DNA of 64,000 bases from Elgaria multicarinata webbii (Eukaryota > Chordata > Lepidosauria > Squamata > Anguidae), in the NCBI RefSeq assembly GCF_023053635.1, contig NC_086182.1:5791001-5855000 (forward strand), given 5' to 3'. A program made the position numbers and the translations under genes. Position 1 is the stretch's first letter; each line of letters opens with the position of its first letter. The notes beneath the pieces were generated by a model. It saw nothing but the letters and a program-made list of their open reading frames with translations, was not told the DNA's origin and searched no databases. This document shows positions 61,749 to 64,000 of this stretch, in pieces.

Positions 61749-61944
61749 TAAGAAAATGTGGAGAAAATTCTGCAAAGTGTCCTTTTATTCTAGGAGGTAA
61801 GAAAAGAAAACAATCTCAGGAATTTCCTGAAAAATGTCTTGCCCCTTAAAGGGGCTTCCATTTTTCTGCCTCATTCCCAGGGCATTTTATAATTTATTTT
61901 GAAAGTGTGCTGCTGGTATTTTTGATGTTACCTAATCTATGCTG

Positions 61945-62225
61945 GGGGATGCACCTACAAGCATCCCAGACAGATGGCTGTCAAGGTCTCCAGCAAAGGA
62001 GAGTCCACCATCTCCTGAGGCTGTTTGCTCCGCTGTCAAACTGCTTTTACCTTTTAATGTTTAGCTGAAACCTGCTTCCTTGCAATCTCCCTCCGTTGAA
62101 TCAAGTCCTGCCCTCTGGAGCAACACAGAACAAGCCCACTTCATCTTCTGCGGGGCAGCTATTCCGATACTTGAAGACTGCTGTGTTCTCTCCCCGGTCT
62201 TAATCTGTTGCTCGAACCCGCTGCA
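61945..62225 (-). mobile_element. Old, highly diverged CR1 fragment
   Basis: The order of elements follows CR1: CATCCCAGACAGATGGCTGT, AGAGTCCACCATCTCCTGAG, GCTGAAACCTGCTTCCTTGC, ATACTTGAAGACTGCTGTGT. Divergence is much greater than in the other copies, so it belongs to an older wave. Confidence 0.7.
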
Positions 62226-62706
62226 CAACAGAGGATTTGTTTTGGGGTGTGCCGTTGCAAGCGCTGATTGGTGTGAATCAAGCTAGCTTATCAAATTACG
62301 GATTGGGTTCTTTGCTGTAAAGATACGTTCCCACTTTCCCTGTTTGGCACTCTCTTCACCATTAGATGGCAGTGTTTGCACTTGTATTTGTGTTGGAGAG
62401 ACTGGATTTTGAACATTGTTATGGACGGGAGGGGGGGGGGAGATGGAACACCCGCTGAAAGTTTAGCCAGTCTCACCCCACCCCACCCCACCCCTGCCCA
62501 TAACAATTTTCAAAATCTCCTTGCAATTGAACTAGGAAACAAAGAGAACACAATGTCAGCGGCCCTGTAACCAAGGCCTGGTTTTCCCAAACCTTTCTCT
62601 CCTTTGGGGAACAACCCATTTGGCGGGTCTCATCTGCAGCCTGCTTGAAATGAAAAGGAGTATAAAAAATAAGAGCAGTTCCGTGGTTTGCATGCCTTCC
62701 AATGAG

Positions 62707-62953
62707 CAGGGCCAGTGTCAGACTATTTTGCGCCCTAAGCAAGGCGAGCTACTTGCACCCCACCCCTCAAAATTGCCAACTTCGATTCAGCTGTTCAAGA
62801 AGAGTTTCTGCACTGTTATATTTTACTTTTATTGTTTTTTCTTAAAACAGCTAATTTGTATAAAACAGTGACCCTTAAAGGTCAGCACTGCGCCCCTCTG
62901 AGGTCTGCACCCTAGGCGGCTGCCTAATGGGCCTAATGGTAGCGCCGGCCCTG
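62707..62953. repeat. Family C hAT-like MITE, short form
   Basis: CAGGGCCAGTGTCAGACTAT to GGTAGCGCCGGCCCTG, 247 bp, sharing ends and TTTTGCGCCCTAAGCAAGG with 17315-18074 but without its palindromic middle. Flanks do not match clearly. Confidence 0.82.
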
Positions 62954-63015
62954 CCAGCATCAGACTTTGCAGAGGGAGATGGCAGGTGGTGAAAGCAGGG
63001 GAGAGGAGGAGTGGG

Positions 63016-63182
63016 GAGTGGAGGTCGGTGGTGCCCATGTCAGTGGGGCAGTGAATCCGCTCCAGGTTTCAAACAGAACTCTAAAGGAGTTCTTCATACC
63101 TCGGATAACCCCTTTAGAGGTCTGCCTGATACCTGCAGCAGATTCACTGCCCCACTGACATCGGAGCCACCGGTTCCCACTG
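63016..63182. repeat. Family B fold-back MITE
   Basis: A 167-bp copy with ends GAGTGGAGGTCGGTGG and CCACCGGTTCCCACTG; no matching flanks. Confidence 0.82.
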
Positions 63183-63269
63183 CCTCCTTCCCAGCTCTCC
63201 CACACTGCTAAGGCTTGAGGGAATGGCTTTCACAGGCCTGCAACATGCTGCGCTGGGGATCAATTTACT

Positions 63270-63300
63270 TAGGGTGACCCTATGAAAAGGAGGACAGGGT
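63270..63300. repeat. Family A MITE left-end stub
   Basis: TAGGGTGACCCTATGAAAAG and GAGGACAGGG only; the rest is absent. Confidence 0.75.
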
Positions 63301-63564
63301 GTGATATGTGGATGTAGATACCTTTAAGAGGCCTGTAGCTGCTAGTCTCCAGGTCCTCATCGAAGGCCTGGGCGGGGCCTCTGTTCCAGCCACTGGGTGG
63401 TGTGGGCCTTGCTACAGGGTTTTGGAGTGTCGCTGTTCTAGGAGGTTTTAGTAATAAAGGAATCCAGCAAGGAAAAGACTCTGAAGTTATTGCCGGGTAG
63501 TCTAGGGGCAAGTGGCAGGCTGAGCAGGTAAGCTCACCCGTATGGTCCCTATGCCTGAAGAATA

Positions 63565-64000
63565 GAATCATAGAATCATAGAATAGCAGAGTTGGAAGGG
63601 GCCTACAAGGCCATCGAGTCCAACCCCCTGCTCAGTGCAGGAATCCACCCTAAAGCATCCCTGACAGGTGGTTGTCCAGCTGCCTCTTGAAGGCCTCTAG
63701 TGTGGGAGAGCCCACAACCTCCCTAGGTAGCTGATTCCATTGTCGCACTGCTCTAACAGTCAGGAAGTTTTTCCTGATGTCCAGCCGGAATCTGGCTTCC
63801 TTTAACTTGAGCCCATTATTCCGTGTCCTGCACTCTGGGAGGATTGAGAAGAGATCCTGGCCCTCCTCTGTGTGACAACCTTTTAAGTATTTGAAGAGTG
63901 CTATCATGTCTCCCCTCAGTCTTCTCTTCTCCAGGCTAAACCTGCCCAGTTCTTTCAGTCTCTCTTCATAGGGCTTTGTTTCTAGACCTCTGATCATCCT
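63565..64000 (-). mobile_element. CR1 LINE, continues past window end
   Basis: Minus strand. A frame is open from the window edge to 63650: [60 protein letters not shown] and the C-terminus [11 protein letters not shown]. Unlike the copy at 23857-25235 it keeps the full C-terminal end. Octamer repeats close the 3' end at about 63565. Confidence 0.95.

Noticed and set aside
1-64000. LTR retroelements, endogenous viruses or Polinton-like elements
   Set aside because: I saw no paired long terminal repeats and no capsid, protease, integrase or envelope signatures; all reverse-transcriptase remnants are of LINE type.
1-64000. CRISPR arrays, operons or bacterial defence genes
   Set aside because: The window is vertebrate DNA with spliced genes; periodic repeats are microsatellites or transposon ends.

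Overview
This is a vertebrate genomic window, most likely from a non-avian reptile and probably a squamate. The evidence is one long spliced host gene embedded in CR1 LINEs, L2-clade LINEs, a tRNA-Ala-derived SINE of the type common in squamates, and many palindromic non-autonomous DNA transposons (MITEs). There are no operons, CRISPR arrays or other prokaryotic signals, and almost all short open frames are chance frames in repeats or GC-rich DNA. The species is not determined.

The only host gene I can support is ARID5A on the + strand. All seven coding exons can be placed with consistent GT-AG junctions and reading phase: 20401-20404, 37463-37617, 47741-47930, 48977-49029, 51404-51501, 53857-54019 and 56339-57865. 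The first coding exon contributes only ATG plus one base, lies in a CpG-rich promoter region, and is followed by a 17 kb first intron. The spliced frame encodes 729 residues: an acidic N-terminus, a complete ARID DNA/RNA-binding domain split over exons 3-6, and a long C-terminal region from the last exon. The 3' UTR probably runs to an AATAAA at 59029-59034 and contains a mariner-like fold-back element.

Layout: 1-20190 is intergenic DNA upstream of ARID5A, rich in MITEs and LINE fragments. 20190-20404 is promoter and exon 1. 20405-37462 is intron 1, with a well-preserved CR1 reverse transcriptase copy at 23857-25235 and a nested hAT insertion near 34.8 kb. 37463-57865 holds exons 2-7 and their repeat-filled introns. 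57866 to about 59050 is the 3' UTR. 59050-64000 is downstream intergenic DNA with a splice-donor-rich MITE, a 5S-rRNA-like/CR1-tail SINE candidate and a CR1 copy that runs off the window.

The transposable-element layer is the most unusual part. At least nine fold-back or terminal-inverted-repeat families can be told apart. Several copies keep exact or 7-of-8 8-bp target-site duplications (hAT-type); two copies of one family keep 3-bp TTA/TAA duplications (Harbinger-type); one family is flanked by TA (Tc1/mariner-type). No transposase gene is present. I did not find an undescribed multi-gene system. The best leads are the palindromic MITEs, the 5S/CR1 SINE candidate, the MITE in the ARID5A 3' UTR and the derived residues in the ARID domain.
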